54,223 bases of DNA from XBB1006 sp051877515 (GTDB lineage: Bacteria; Bacillota; Clostridia; Lachnospirales; Lachnospiraceae), in NCBI GenBank assembly GCA_051877515.1, contig JBJEIY010000012.1, positions 1-54,223 of the forward strand, given 5' to 3'. Position 1 is the stretch's first letter. Each line of letters opens with the position of its first letter. A program made the position numbers and the translations under genes. Below the pieces are notes generated by a model. The model ran no database searches. It was not told the DNA's origin and saw only the letters and a program-made list of their open reading frames with translations. Of the stretch, positions 26,221 to 34,102 are shown in pieces.

Positions 26221-27021
26221 ATGGTAAAAGGTCTATATACTGCATATACCGGAATGGTAAATCAGATGAACCGGTTGGACGTGCTTACCAATAATCTTGC
26301 AAATTCAGCAACCAATGGATTTAAGAAGGAAGGGGCAACGACCCAGTCCTTTGATTCCATGTATGGCTATCGTATCAAGGATTCTTCTTCCTATTATCTG
26401 AACCAGAGGATTGGATCCATTAGCCTGGGTGCCAAGATTGGGGAGAATTATACAGACTATTCCCAGGGTTCCCTGAATGAAACCGAGAATGATACGGACT
26501 TTGCCATTGGGGGAGAGGGCTTTTTTGCCATTGCATTTACCAACAAAGCCGGTGAATCTTCCATCAAATATACCAGAGACGGCGCTTTTGTGTTAAATAC
26601 GGAAGGCTATCTGGTGACCAAGGATGGAGACTATGTCCTGAATCAGAACGGAGCATTGAACTCTGATCTGAACCGGAATAATTATATCCGCCTTGACCCG
26701 AATCAGCCTTTTACAGTAGATACCCAGGGCAATATTTTTCAGGACAATGCTTCTGTAGGTCAGATTGGTGTGGTAAGCTTTGAAGACTATGATTATTTGG
26801 AGCATTACGGAGAGAATATGTACCAGCTGACAAATGGCGGACGTGTGGTGGACACCAATGTGGAAGTTTATCAGGGTGTACTGGAAATGTCCAATGTCAA
26901 TGTGGTCAGCGAGATGGTAGAGATGATCACGGTTTCCCGTGCATATGAGTCAAATCAGAAGGTGATCCAGACGATTGATGAAACACTGGATAAAACGGTG
27001 AACAATCTGGGAAGAGTTTAA
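26221..27021 (+). CDS. flhO: Flagellar hook-basal body protein (FlgF/FlhO type)
   Basis: A 266-aa axial rod protein with the N-terminal flagellar rod signature (LDVLTNNLANSATNGFKKEG), central FlgE/F/G domain and C-terminal coiled segment (VSEMVEMITVSRAYESNQ). These termini build the rod that crosses the envelope. It is 42 nt after mbl, with AGAAAGGGG upstream, so it is probably co-transcribed with mbl. A hairpin terminator separates it from the next rod gene. FlgF versus FlgG assignment is by position, following B. subtilis flhO. Confidence 0.88.
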   Translation: MVKGLYTAYTGMVNQMNRLDVLTNNLANSATNGFKKEGATTQSFDSMYGYRIKDSSSYYLNQRIGSISLGAKIGENYTDYSQGSLNETENDTDFAIGGEGFFAIAFTNKAGESSIKYTRDGAFVLNTEGYLVTKDGDYVLNQNGALNSDLNRNNYIRLDPNQPFTVDTQGNIFQDNASVGQIGVVSFEDYDYLEHYGENMYQLTNGGRVVDTNVEVYQGVLEMSNVNVVSEMVEMITVSRAYESNQKVIQTIDETLDKTVNNLGRV

Positions 27022-27039
27022 TTCATGCAGAAAGCAGAT

Positions 27040-27078
27040 AAAGGGGATAAATTTATTTACGCCCCTTTATTTTTATTC
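27040..27078 (+). terminator. Terminator between the two rod genes
   Basis: AAAGGGG (27040-27046) pairs with CCCCTTT (27062-27068). An inner TAAAT/ATTTA stem extends it, and ATTTTTATT follows. Confidence 0.7.
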
Positions 27079-27111
27079 AAAAGAAGCCGATATACAATAC
27101 GGAGTTGTATA
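27067..27111 (+). promoter_or_regulatory. Candidate flagellar sigma-D promoter and inverted repeat
   Basis: GCCGATAT at 27086-27093 matches the -10 element of sigma-D (sigma-28). The -35 region is only a loose match (T/A-rich, about 27067-27074). Inverted arms TATACAA (27091-27097) and TTGTATA (27105-27111) overlap it. It sits just after a terminator, so the next rod gene could be switched on separately. Confidence 0.5.
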
Positions 27112-27136
27112 GTTTACCGTAAGGAGATGAAGACCT

Positions 27137-27955
27137 ATGATGAGAGCATTATGGAGTGCTGCAACAGGCATGATCAGTCAGCAGACCAATGTAGACACGA
27201 TTTCCAATAATCTGGCCAATGTAAATACTACAGGATATAAAACAGATAAGGCAGAGTTTAAATCTTTGCTGTACCAGACCATTCAGAGTAAAACAACTTC
27301 CGCCAACGGTGAGAATAAACCGGTGGGAGCACAGGTAGGTCTGGGAACCCGTCTGGCGTCCATTACCACAGATTTTTCCCAGGGAGCCATGACGGCCAGT
27401 GAGAGCCCCACGGCTTTCGCCATTCAGGGTGACGGCTTTTTCGCGGTACGCGGGGGTGACGGAGAAACTTATTATACCAGAAATGGTGACTTCCACTGGA
27501 GTATGGGAACAACGGGAGTTACGCTGGCAACGTCGGATGGCCTGGCAGTGTTGGATACCAACGGAAACGCCATTGTACTGCCGGATACTGTACCCAGTGC
27601 AAAAGCAACTTTTACCACCACAACAGGAGAGTTGGGCTATCTGGATAACAACGGGCAGTATGTAACTCTGAATCAGACCATCGGAACCTGGCAGTTCAAT
27701 AATCCTGCAGGACTTGACAAAGTCAGCGGCAGCCGGTATGCGGTTACCGATGCTTCCGGGAATGCCATGAATGAGGCAACCACGGGGGGACTGACCCGGA
27801 GTGAGATTTGTAATAAATACCTGGAGGCATCCAATGTTCAGGTGGCAGATGAGATGGTTAACCTGATCGTAGCCCAGCGTGCGTATGAAATGAATTCCAA
27901 AGCGATCCAGGCAGCAGATGATATGCTGGGTCAGGCAAATAATCTGAAGCGATAG
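27137..27955 (+). CDS. flgG: Flagellar basal-body rod protein FlgG/FlhP
   Basis: A 272-aa rod protein with the FlgG-type start MRALWSAATGM, followed by DTISNNLANVNTTGYK, and the C-terminal signature ADEMVNLIVAQRAYEMNSKA. It forms the distal rod under the hook. AAGGAG lies 11 nt before the first of two adjacent ATGs. It is 11 nt from the flgJ-like gene, so these two form a unit. A sigma-D-like -10 precedes it. Confidence 0.92.
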   Translation: MMRALWSAATGMISQQTNVDTISNNLANVNTTGYKTDKAEFKSLLYQTIQSKTTSANGENKPVGAQVGLGTRLASITTDFSQGAMTASESPTAFAIQGDGFFAVRGGDGETYYTRNGDFHWSMGTTGVTLATSDGLAVLDTNGNAIVLPDTVPSAKATFTTTTGELGYLDNNGQYVTLNQTIGTWQFNNPAGLDKVSGSRYAVTDASGNAMNEATTGGLTRSEICNKYLEASNVQVADEMVNLIVAQRAYEMNSKAIQAADDMLGQANNLKR

Positions 27956-27966
27956 GAGGATGAAGA

Positions 27967-28314
27967 ATGTCTGTAACGATAGATTCTCTGGCAGGAGCAT
28001 ATACCCAGGCAGCAGCGGGAGATGCAGTTTCCCAAAAACTGGAAAAAAATCTGAAATCAGATCTGAGTAATGCCTCAGATGAGGAACTGATGGATGTCTG
28101 CAAAGAGTTTGAGGCTTATTTTACGGAGCAGGTATTTAAGGCGATGGAAAAAATGGTTCCGGAGTCGGAAGAAACCAGTGCCTCCAACCGGCAGCTGAAA
28201 GAGTATTATAAAGATCAGATGATCAAAGAGTATGCATCAGCCAGTGCAGAAGGGCAGGGTCTTGGTATTGCCCAGATGATGTTCGAGCAGATGAAGCGAA
28301 ACTATGATATCTAA
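27967..28314 (+). CDS. FlgJ-like rod-binding protein
   Basis: A 115-aa protein matching only the N-terminal rod-binding domain of FlgJ (CKEFEAYFTEQVFKAMEKMVP, then YKDQMIKEYA and GLGIAQMM near the end). The C-terminal peptidoglycan hydrolase domain of enterobacterial FlgJ is absent, as in other Firmicutes. It likely scaffolds rod assembly. GGAGGATG lies upstream. A strong terminator follows. Confidence 0.85.
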   Translation: MSVTIDSLAGAYTQAAAGDAVSQKLEKNLKSDLSNASDEELMDVCKEFEAYFTEQVFKAMEKMVPESEETSASNRQLKEYYKDQMIKEYASASAEGQGLGIAQMMFEQMKRNYDI

Positions 28315-28328
28315 AAGATGATTTATCC

Positions 28329-28385
28329 GGGAGATATTCCTCCAAAGGCTGTAAGCGCCATCGGAATGTCTCCCTTTTTTATTTT
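28329..28385 (+). terminator. Terminator-like hairpin abutting the recD2 ribosome binding site
   Basis: GGGAGATATTCC (28329-28340) pairs over 12 bp, with one G-U, with GGAATGTCTCCC (28363-28374). It is followed at once by TTTTTTATTTT (28375-28385). The recD2 GGAGG site begins 3 nt after the T tract, leaving no space for a promoter in between. Confidence 0.85.
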
Positions 28386-28400
28386 ATGGAGGAAAAGCGA

Positions 28401-30629
28401 TTGGAAATACTGCAGGGATATGTCTCACAGATCCGATATCGGAATGATGAGAATGGCTATACGGTGTTTGATCTGGTGTCAGGGGAAGAAGAGTATGTAG
28501 CGGTAGGTTATCTGTCCGGAATCGAAGTTGGGATCAGCCTGAAACTTACAGGAGAATATACCGTTCATCCAAGCTACGGAGAGCAGTTTGCATTTCATGG
28601 TTATGAGGAGATCGCACCGGCAGATGTGCTGGAGATGGAACGGTATTTAGGCTCCGGCGCCATTAAGGGCATTGGCGTGGCATTGGCAGCCAGGATCGTG
28701 CGCAGGTTTCAGGAGGATACGTTTCGTATTATAGAAAATGAACCGGAACGTTTGTCTGAGGTGTCCGGTATCAGTGAAAAAAAGGCCATGGATATTTCGG
28801 ATCAGATGCAGCAGAAAAAGGAACTGCGTCATGCCATGATGTTTCTCCAGAAGTATGGCATCTCCATGACACTGGGATTGCGAATCTATCAGAAATACGG
28901 AATGGATATGTATCGGGTCATAAATGACAATCCTTACCAACTGGCAGATGAGATTAACGGCGTTGGTTTCAAGACGGCAGACGAGATTGCAAGAAAGATC
29001 GGGATCCGTGTGGATTCGGATTACCGTATCCGAAGTGGGATCCAGTATGCCTTGTCTATGGCGGCAGCTTCCGGACATACCTATTTACCCTGTGATATTC
29101 TGGTCCGTTCTGCGGCCGGGATCCTTGAGGTAAAGGAGGATGTAATCAGAATCCAGGTGGAAAATCTGGCCATGGAAAGAAAGGTGGTCCTGGTCAAGGC
29201 ATCCCCGGAAAACGAACAGCCAAATGTATACCTGTCCTCTTTTTATCATATGGAACGGGGCTGCGCTGAAATGTTAAAGAGCCTTCAGGTAAACTATTCC
29301 GTGAAGGAGCAGGAACTGGAACGTTTTCTTGGACTTATGGAAAAGGAGCAGGGCTTTTGTCTGGATGAAAGACAAAGGGTGGCAGTCAGAACGGCAGCAG
29401 GGCAGGGAATCCTGATACTCACCGGAGGACCCGGTACAGGAAAAACCACCATTATCAATACCATGCTCCGTTATTTTGAAATGGAAAATCTGGACATCAT
29501 GCTGGCGGCGCCTACGGGAAGGGCCGCGAAAAGAATGAGTGAAGTGACTGGTTTTGAAGCTAAGACCATACACAGACTTTTGGAAATCAACGGAAACGCA
29601 GAACAGAATAATCATTTTATGCGGGATGCGGATAACCCCCTGGAAACAGATGTGATCATCATTGATGAAATGTCTATGGTGGATCTTCCCCTGTTTTATG
29701 CTCTGTTGAAGGCTGTCATTCCGGGAACCAGGATCATTCTGGTGGGCGATATGGATCAGCTGCCCAGTGTGGGACCCGGAGCAGTATTGCATGATCTTAT
29801 TTACAGTGGGATCCTGCCGGTGGTGGCATTGCAGAAAGTTTTCCGCCAGGAGGGAGAAAGTAATATCGTAGTCAATGCCCATAAGATCAATGCAGGTCAG
29901 AAACCTGATCTGGAGAAAAAGGAAAGGGATTTCTTTTTCCTGAAACGGTATGATGCCAACCAGGTGATTGGTGTCATGCTGCAGCTTGTTTTGAATAAAC
30001 TTCCGGCAAATATGGATGCGAATCCTATGGATATCCAGGTGCTGACACCCACCAGAAAGGGACTTCTTGGGGTGGAGCATTTAAATGAAGTGTTGCAATC
30101 TTATCTGAATCCGGAGAAAGCAGGGAAAGAAGAAAGAAAATCAGGGAGCATACTGTTTCGTGAAGGAGATAAGGTGATGCAGATCCGGAACAACTATCAG
30201 CTTTCCTGGGAGGTTACCAATCGTTATCATGTGGTGATCGATCAGGGAATGGGAGTCTTTAACGGCGATACCGGCACCATTCAGAGGATCGATCCGGTTC
30301 TGGAACGAATGGAGGTATTGTTTGACGAAAACAGACTGGTGACGTATCCCTTCAGCCAGTTGGATGAACTGGAACTGGCCTATGCAGTAACGGTTCACAA
30401 GGCACAGGGAGCAGAATATCCCGCAGTGGTGATCCCCCTGCTTCAGGGCCCGCGACCTTTGATGAACCGGAATCTTTTGTACACGGCTGTAACCAGGGCA
30501 AAGTCCTGCGTAGCACTGGTGGGTGACGAGAATGTTTTTGACCAGATGGTAGAAAACGGAGACCAGCAGAAGCGTTACAGCGGTCTGGCAGAACGAATGA
30601 AGGAGATGTGGGAAGAAACAATATGCTAA
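28401..30629 (+). CDS. recD2: RecD2-type ATP-dependent DNA helicase
   Basis: A superfamily 1B 5'-3' helicase acting in repair without RecBC. At 742 aa it has the long RecD2 N-terminal domain with helix-hairpin-helix repeats (ERYLGSGAIKGIG, RLSEVSGISEKKA), Walker A GGPGTGKTT near residue 341, Walker B IIDEMSMVD, and the C-terminal UvrD_C_2 segment AVTVHKAQGAEYP. An ATG at 28386 lacks any ribosome site, but it lies within GGAGG that is 8 nt before TTG 28401. The TTG start also yields a protein beginning at the conserved LQGYVSQIRYRN region. comFC overlaps its stop. Confidence 0.93.
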   Translation: MEILQGYVSQIRYRNDENGYTVFDLVSGEEEYVAVGYLSGIEVGISLKLTGEYTVHPSYGEQFAFHGYEEIAPADVLEMERYLGSGAIKGIGVALAARIVRRFQEDTFRIIENEPERLSEVSGISEKKAMDISDQMQQKKELRHAMMFLQKYGISMTLGLRIYQKYGMDMYRVINDNPYQLADEINGVGFKTADEIARKIGIRVDSDYRIRSGIQYALSMAAASGHTYLPCDILVRSAAGILEVKEDVIRIQVENLAMERKVVLVKASPENEQPNVYLSSFYHMERGCAEMLKSLQVNYSVKEQELERFLGLMEKEQGFCLDERQRVAVRTAAGQGILILTGGPGTGKTTIINTMLRYFEMENLDIMLAAPTGRAAKRMSEVTGFEAKTIHRLLEINGNAEQNNHFMRDADNPLETDVIIIDEMSMVDLPLFYALLKAVIPGTRIILVGDMDQLPSVGPGAVLHDLIYSGILPVVALQKVFRQEGESNIVVNAHKINAGQKPDLEKKERDFFFLKRYDANQVIGVMLQLVLNKLPANMDANPMDIQVLTPTRKGLLGVEHLNEVLQSYLNPEKAGKEERKSGSILFREGDKVMQIRNNYQLSWEVTNRYHVVIDQGMGVFNGDTGTIQRIDPVLERMEVLFDENRLVTYPFSQLDELELAYAVTVHKAQGAEYPAVVIPLLQGPRPLMNRNLLYTAVTRAKSCVALVGDENVFDQMVENGDQQKRYSGLAERMKEMWEETIC

Positions 30630-31318
30630 AGGATTTGCTATATCCGCCCAAATGCGGGGGATGTAAAGAGATCATTCCTGCCCGGACCTATGTGTGTGAC
30701 CGGTGTAGAAAACAGCTTCATTATGTCCATGACCCGGTGTGTATGATCTGCGGAAAGCCACTGGATGATGCGGAGGAGGAAAAGTGCTTTGACTGTCAGA
30801 AGACACCCCATGTGTTTACCCAGAATCGCAGTGTTTTTGTCTATGATGATCTGGCAAAGAAAATGATGTATGAATTGAAATATCATCATGCCAAAGAGCA
30901 TGCGGAATTTTTTGGAACCGAAACACTGGCTGCACTCAGACACTGGATCCTTGCTTTGGAGGTGGACGGGATCGTGCCGGTTCCTCTCCATCCGCGCAGA
31001 AAACGGCAGAGGGGATATAATCAGGCAGAGCTTCTGGCGCAGCAGATCGGAAAAGCATGCAAGATCCCGGTGCTTTCGGAGTATCTGGTAAGGAATCGTG
31101 CCACACGTCCACAAAAGGAATTAAATGATCTTGAAAGGAAAAATAATATGAAAAATGCTTTTCTTATGGTGGAAAATGCGGTACAATTAAACCGAGTTAT
31201 GCTCCTGGATGATATCTATACCACAGGAGCTACATTAGATGCTGCCGCCGCAGTATTGAAGGAGCATGGAACAAAACAGGTTTATGGTCTGACAGTCTGT
31301 ATCGGCAGAGGGTTTTAG
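30623..31318 (+). CDS. comFC: ComF family protein (ComFC-like)
   Basis: A 231-aa protein with four N-terminal CxxC pairs (CGGC, CDRC, CMIC, CFDC), likely zinc-binding, and a C-terminal phosphoribosyltransferase-like domain with the PRPP motif VMLLDDIYTTGAT. ComFC supports uptake of single-stranded DNA during transformation in naturally competent relatives. The ATG at 30623 overlaps the recD2 stop and gives the usual MLKDLLYPPKC start; a GTG at 30608 is in frame but poorly spaced. yvyF follows at 15 nt, as in B. subtilis comFC-yvyF. Confidence 0.9.
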   Translation: MLKDLLYPPKCGGCKEIIPARTYVCDRCRKQLHYVHDPVCMICGKPLDDAEEEKCFDCQKTPHVFTQNRSVFVYDDLAKKMMYELKYHHAKEHAEFFGTETLAALRHWILALEVDGIVPVPLHPRRKRQRGYNQAELLAQQIGKACKIPVLSEYLVRNRATRPQKELNDLERKNNMKNAFLMVENAVQLNRVMLLDDIYTTGATLDAAAAVLKEHGTKQVYGLTVCIGRGF

Positions 31319-31332
31319 GAGGAGTTATAGAT

Positions 31333-31737
31333 ATGGAAGTACGTAACTGTAAACAATGCGGAAGGCTTTTCAATTATTTATCCGGTCAGCCCATCTGCCC
31401 GGAATGTAAGAAGAACCTGGAAGACAAATTCAGTCAGGTAAAACAGTATATCCGTGAACATGGCGGTGCCACCATCAATGAAGTTGCAGAAGCAAATGAT
31501 GTGGATGTACGCCAGATTAAACAGTGGGTTCGGGAGGAGCGTCTTGCGTTTTCTAAGGATTCTCCTATCAGCATCGAGTGCGAGAGCTGCGGAGCACCTA
31601 TTAAGACGGGAAAATACTGCCCACAGTGTATGGCTAAGATGGCAGCAAATCTTGGAAGGGCCATTAAGAGACCGGTTACCGAACAGCACAGAGCTGAAAG
31701 AGACAAGGACAGAATGCGTTTTTTAGACAGGTACTAA
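31333..31737 (+). CDS. yvyF: YvyF-like flagellar operon protein (TIGR03826)
   Basis: A 134-aa protein with CKQCGR and CPECKK at the N-terminus and CESCG with CPQC near the C-terminus, which make two zinc ribbons around a small helix-turn-helix-like middle (INEVAEANDVDVRQIKQWVREERL). In B. subtilis yvyF lies between comFC and flgM. No flgM follows here; a terminator does. A link to flagellar gene control is known from family context only. Confidence 0.87.
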   Translation: MEVRNCKQCGRLFNYLSGQPICPECKKNLEDKFSQVKQYIREHGGATINEVAEANDVDVRQIKQWVREERLAFSKDSPISIECESCGAPIKTGKYCPQCMAKMAANLGRAIKRPVTEQHRAERDKDRMRFLDRY

Positions 31738-31747
31738 ACTAATAAGA

Positions 31748-31776
31748 AGCTACCCCTGGGAGGGTGGCTTTTCTTG
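31748..31776 (+). terminator. Terminator after yvyF
   Basis: AGCTACCC (31748-31755) pairs with GGGTGGCT (31762-31769), one wobble, 6-nt loop, then TTTTCTT. It separates the recD2-comFC-yvyF unit from the next operon. Confidence 0.75.
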
Positions 31777-31791
31777 AAGGAAGTGAAACAA

Positions 31792-32175
31792 TTGGTAAAT
31801 GAAGAAAAAGTTCGTATGATGACCAAGCTGGCAATCTATGAAGAGGGACGGGGGAAAACAGCAGTTTCTATTGGTCAGTATTATAAAAAAGATTATATTG
31901 CCAAGCAGATGATCAAGAGCTTGTTTCTGGGGACCATTGCTTTCATGATTCTGGCAGGACTCTGGATCAGCAATGGATTGGATGGCCTGCTGGCAGACTA
32001 TCTGTCACTGAATCTGGAGCGCATGATGATGGTATTCCTTATTCTTTATGCAGTATTTATGTTTTGTTATCTGGGCATTACCTGGCTTATCAGTTCTTAC
32101 CGGTATCGGAGGAGTGAGAAGCTGTTGAAAGTATATGATAAAGCATTGAAACGTTTGGAGAATATGTATGGATAG
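31792..32175 (+). CDS. Small membrane protein of unknown function
   Basis: I do not recognise a named family. With start TTG 31792 (AGGAAG 8 nt upstream) it is 127 aa. It has a charged N-terminal segment with EEKVRMMTKLAIYEEGRGK, two hydrophobic helices at about 43-65 and 80-102, and a basic tail. Its last codons overlap the next membrane protein gene by 8 nt, and that gene runs into cdaA, so it belongs to the c-di-AMP/glmM operon. An alternative TTG at 31774 is in frame but lies in the T tract of the preceding terminator. Confidence 0.7.
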   Translation: MVNEEKVRMMTKLAIYEEGRGKTAVSIGQYYKKDYIAKQMIKSLFLGTIAFMILAGLWISNGLDGLLADYLSLNLERMMMVFLILYAVFMFCYLGITWLISSYRYRRSEKLLKVYDKALKRLENMYG

Positions 32176-33175
32176 ACTGGTGGAGTTAAAAACACAGATT
32201 CTTGGATTTATCGAAAAAAACGAGCCCTATGTTAAGGTTGCCGCAAAACTTGTTCTGATGCTGGCAGCTTATCTCATGTTGTATTTTAATGTGGGATTCT
32301 TTTCAAGGATCCACATGATCTTCATCCCGGTGCTTCTGGCGGTGCTCTGTGCGGCATTGCCGTTATCCATAGGTGTTCTGATCATGGGTCTTTATGTGTT
32401 GCTGAACCTGTATGGCCTGGGAACAGAGGTGACAATGGTGGGTGCAGCAGTATTTTTGCTGTGCTATCTTCTGTACCTGCGGTTTGCATCCGGGCAGACC
32501 TATTTATTGATCCTGACCCCGGTTTTATGGAGCCTTCGGATCCCTTATGCAGCTCCGGTGGTACTGGGACTGACCGGTACTCCTATCACATCCGGGGCGG
32601 TACTGATGGGAACAGTGGTTTATTATTTTCTGAAAGGGATCAAAGAAAATAAATCTGTTTTGCTTGCAACAGAAGGAACACAGGCAACGTCTAAACTAGC
32701 GGTGGCTTTGAATGAACTGGTGGGAAATCGGGAAATGTGGCTTGTATTGGTGGCATTCTTTCTGACCACGGTTGTAGTTTATGTGATCCGCCGTAAGAGT
32801 ATCCGGAATGCATGGCGAACAGCGATTTATGCCGGTACGATCATGCAGCTGGTGATCATTCTTTGCGGAAAGCTCTTGCTGGGAAACACTGCGGGAATCG
32901 TAGGACTGATCCTGGGAAGTATCGTTTCCATGGGATTGGCTGTTGTAGCAGAGTTTTTCCTGTTTAACCTGGATTATACAAGAGTGGAACGTGTTCAGTT
33001 CGAGGATGATTTTTACTATTACTACGTAAAGGCTGTGCCTAAGGTTCTGGTAAGCGCAAAGGAAAAGAAGGTAACGACTTACGGAAGGACCACGGCAGGT
33101 ATGCCAAGGGAAGGCGAGGATGGCAAAGACAGAATTGCCAAAGAGCTTGATATAGATCCGGATTTATTGAAATAA
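32168..33175 (+). CDS. Polytopic membrane protein of unknown function upstream of cdaA
   Basis: A 335-aa protein, not a family I can name. About nine hydrophobic segments lie between residues 24 and 265. The C-terminal 70 residues or so are cytoplasmic-looking and charged, with FEDDFYYYYVKAVPK and a KELDIDPDLL end. The gene overlaps the preceding small membrane protein by 8 nt and ends 30 nt before cdaA. The position suggests a role in cell-envelope growth or c-di-AMP control, but that is inference from context only. No transporter or enzyme motif is visible. Confidence 0.7.
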   Translation: MDRLVELKTQILGFIEKNEPYVKVAAKLVLMLAAYLMLYFNVGFFSRIHMIFIPVLLAVLCAALPLSIGVLIMGLYVLLNLYGLGTEVTMVGAAVFLLCYLLYLRFASGQTYLLILTPVLWSLRIPYAAPVVLGLTGTPITSGAVLMGTVVYYFLKGIKENKSVLLATEGTQATSKLAVALNELVGNREMWLVLVAFFLTTVVVYVIRRKSIRNAWRTAIYAGTIMQLVIILCGKLLLGNTAGIVGLILGSIVSMGLAVVAEFFLFNLDYTRVERVQFEDDFYYYYVKAVPKVLVSAKEKKVTTYGRTTAGMPREGEDGKDRIAKELDIDPDLLK

Positions 33176-33205
33176 AGCGAAATAAAAAGGGAAAGGAGCT
33201 GGAGT

Positions 33206-34102
33206 ATGCACGGATTGGAGACATTTATCAGTAAATATCTTTTCTGGATGCATTTTCCGGATATTACAGTTACGGACATTGTAGAGATCCTGATCATTGC
33301 TGTTCTGGTATACAATGTCATGGTGTGGATCCAGAATACAAGAGCATGGGTATTGTTTAAGGGATTGCTGGTGATTCTGGCATTTATTTCCATTGCAGCT
33401 TTCTTTCAGATGAATACGATCCTATGGCTGGCGGAAAAGACGTTAAGCGTTGGAATCATTGCATTGGTTATTATTTTCCAGCCGGAGCTGCGAAAGGCCC
33501 TGGAACAGATCGGACAAAAGAAGTTTCTGTCCGGCCTGACGTTTATAGATGCACAGAAAAATAATACAGAACGTTATTCCGATAAAACCATTCAGGAGCT
33601 GGTGAAAGCCTGCTACGAGATGGGAAAAGTAAAGACCGGTGCACTGATCGTGGTGGAACGGGATATTGTGCTGACGGATTATGAACGCACGGGCATTCCA
33701 CTGGATGCAACAATATCCAACCAGCTGATCATCAATATTTTCGAACATAATACGCCGCTGCATGATGGTGCGGTGATCGTGCGTGGCAACAAAATCGTGT
33801 CGGCAACCTGTTATCTTCCGTTGTCGGATAATCTGGAACTGAGCAAGGAACTGGGAACCAGACACAGGGCAGCAGTAGGTGTCAGTGAAGTCAGTGACTC
33901 TCTTACCATTGTGGTATCCGAGGAGACCGGAAGGGTTTCTGTGGCAGAGCATGGTAAGCTGGAACGGGGTGTGTCTCCGGAGTATTTGAAGGAACGCCTT
34001 GCTGCAAACCAGAAACGGTTTGAAGAAACGCGCCGCCTGGGAAAATTCAAAAGGAGGTTCAAGGATAATGACAAAGAAAATCCTCAATCGGATAACCAAT
34101 AA
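33206..34102 (+). CDS. cdaA: Diadenylate cyclase CdaA
   Basis: Makes c-di-AMP from two ATP. At 298 aa it has three N-terminal membrane helices (about 22-42, 47-67, 75-92) and a DAC domain with the catalytic DGA (187-189) and the RHR motif (219-221, GTRHRAAVG). The C-terminal tail is basic and polar. GGAAAGGAGCTGGAG lies upstream. cdaR starts inside its 3' end (35-nt overlap) and glmM follows, the conserved Firmicute cdaA-cdaR-glmM order linking c-di-AMP to peptidoglycan precursor supply. Confidence 0.97.
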   Translation: MHGLETFISKYLFWMHFPDITVTDIVEILIIAVLVYNVMVWIQNTRAWVLFKGLLVILAFISIAAFFQMNTILWLAEKTLSVGIIALVIIFQPELRKALEQIGQKKFLSGLTFIDAQKNNTERYSDKTIQELVKACYEMGKVKTGALIVVERDIVLTDYERTGIPLDATISNQLIINIFEHNTPLHDGAVIVRGNKIVSATCYLPLSDNLELSKELGTRHRAAVGVSEVSDSLTIVVSEETGRVSVAEHGKLERGVSPEYLKERLAANQKRFEETRRLGKFKRRFKDNDKENPQSDNQ

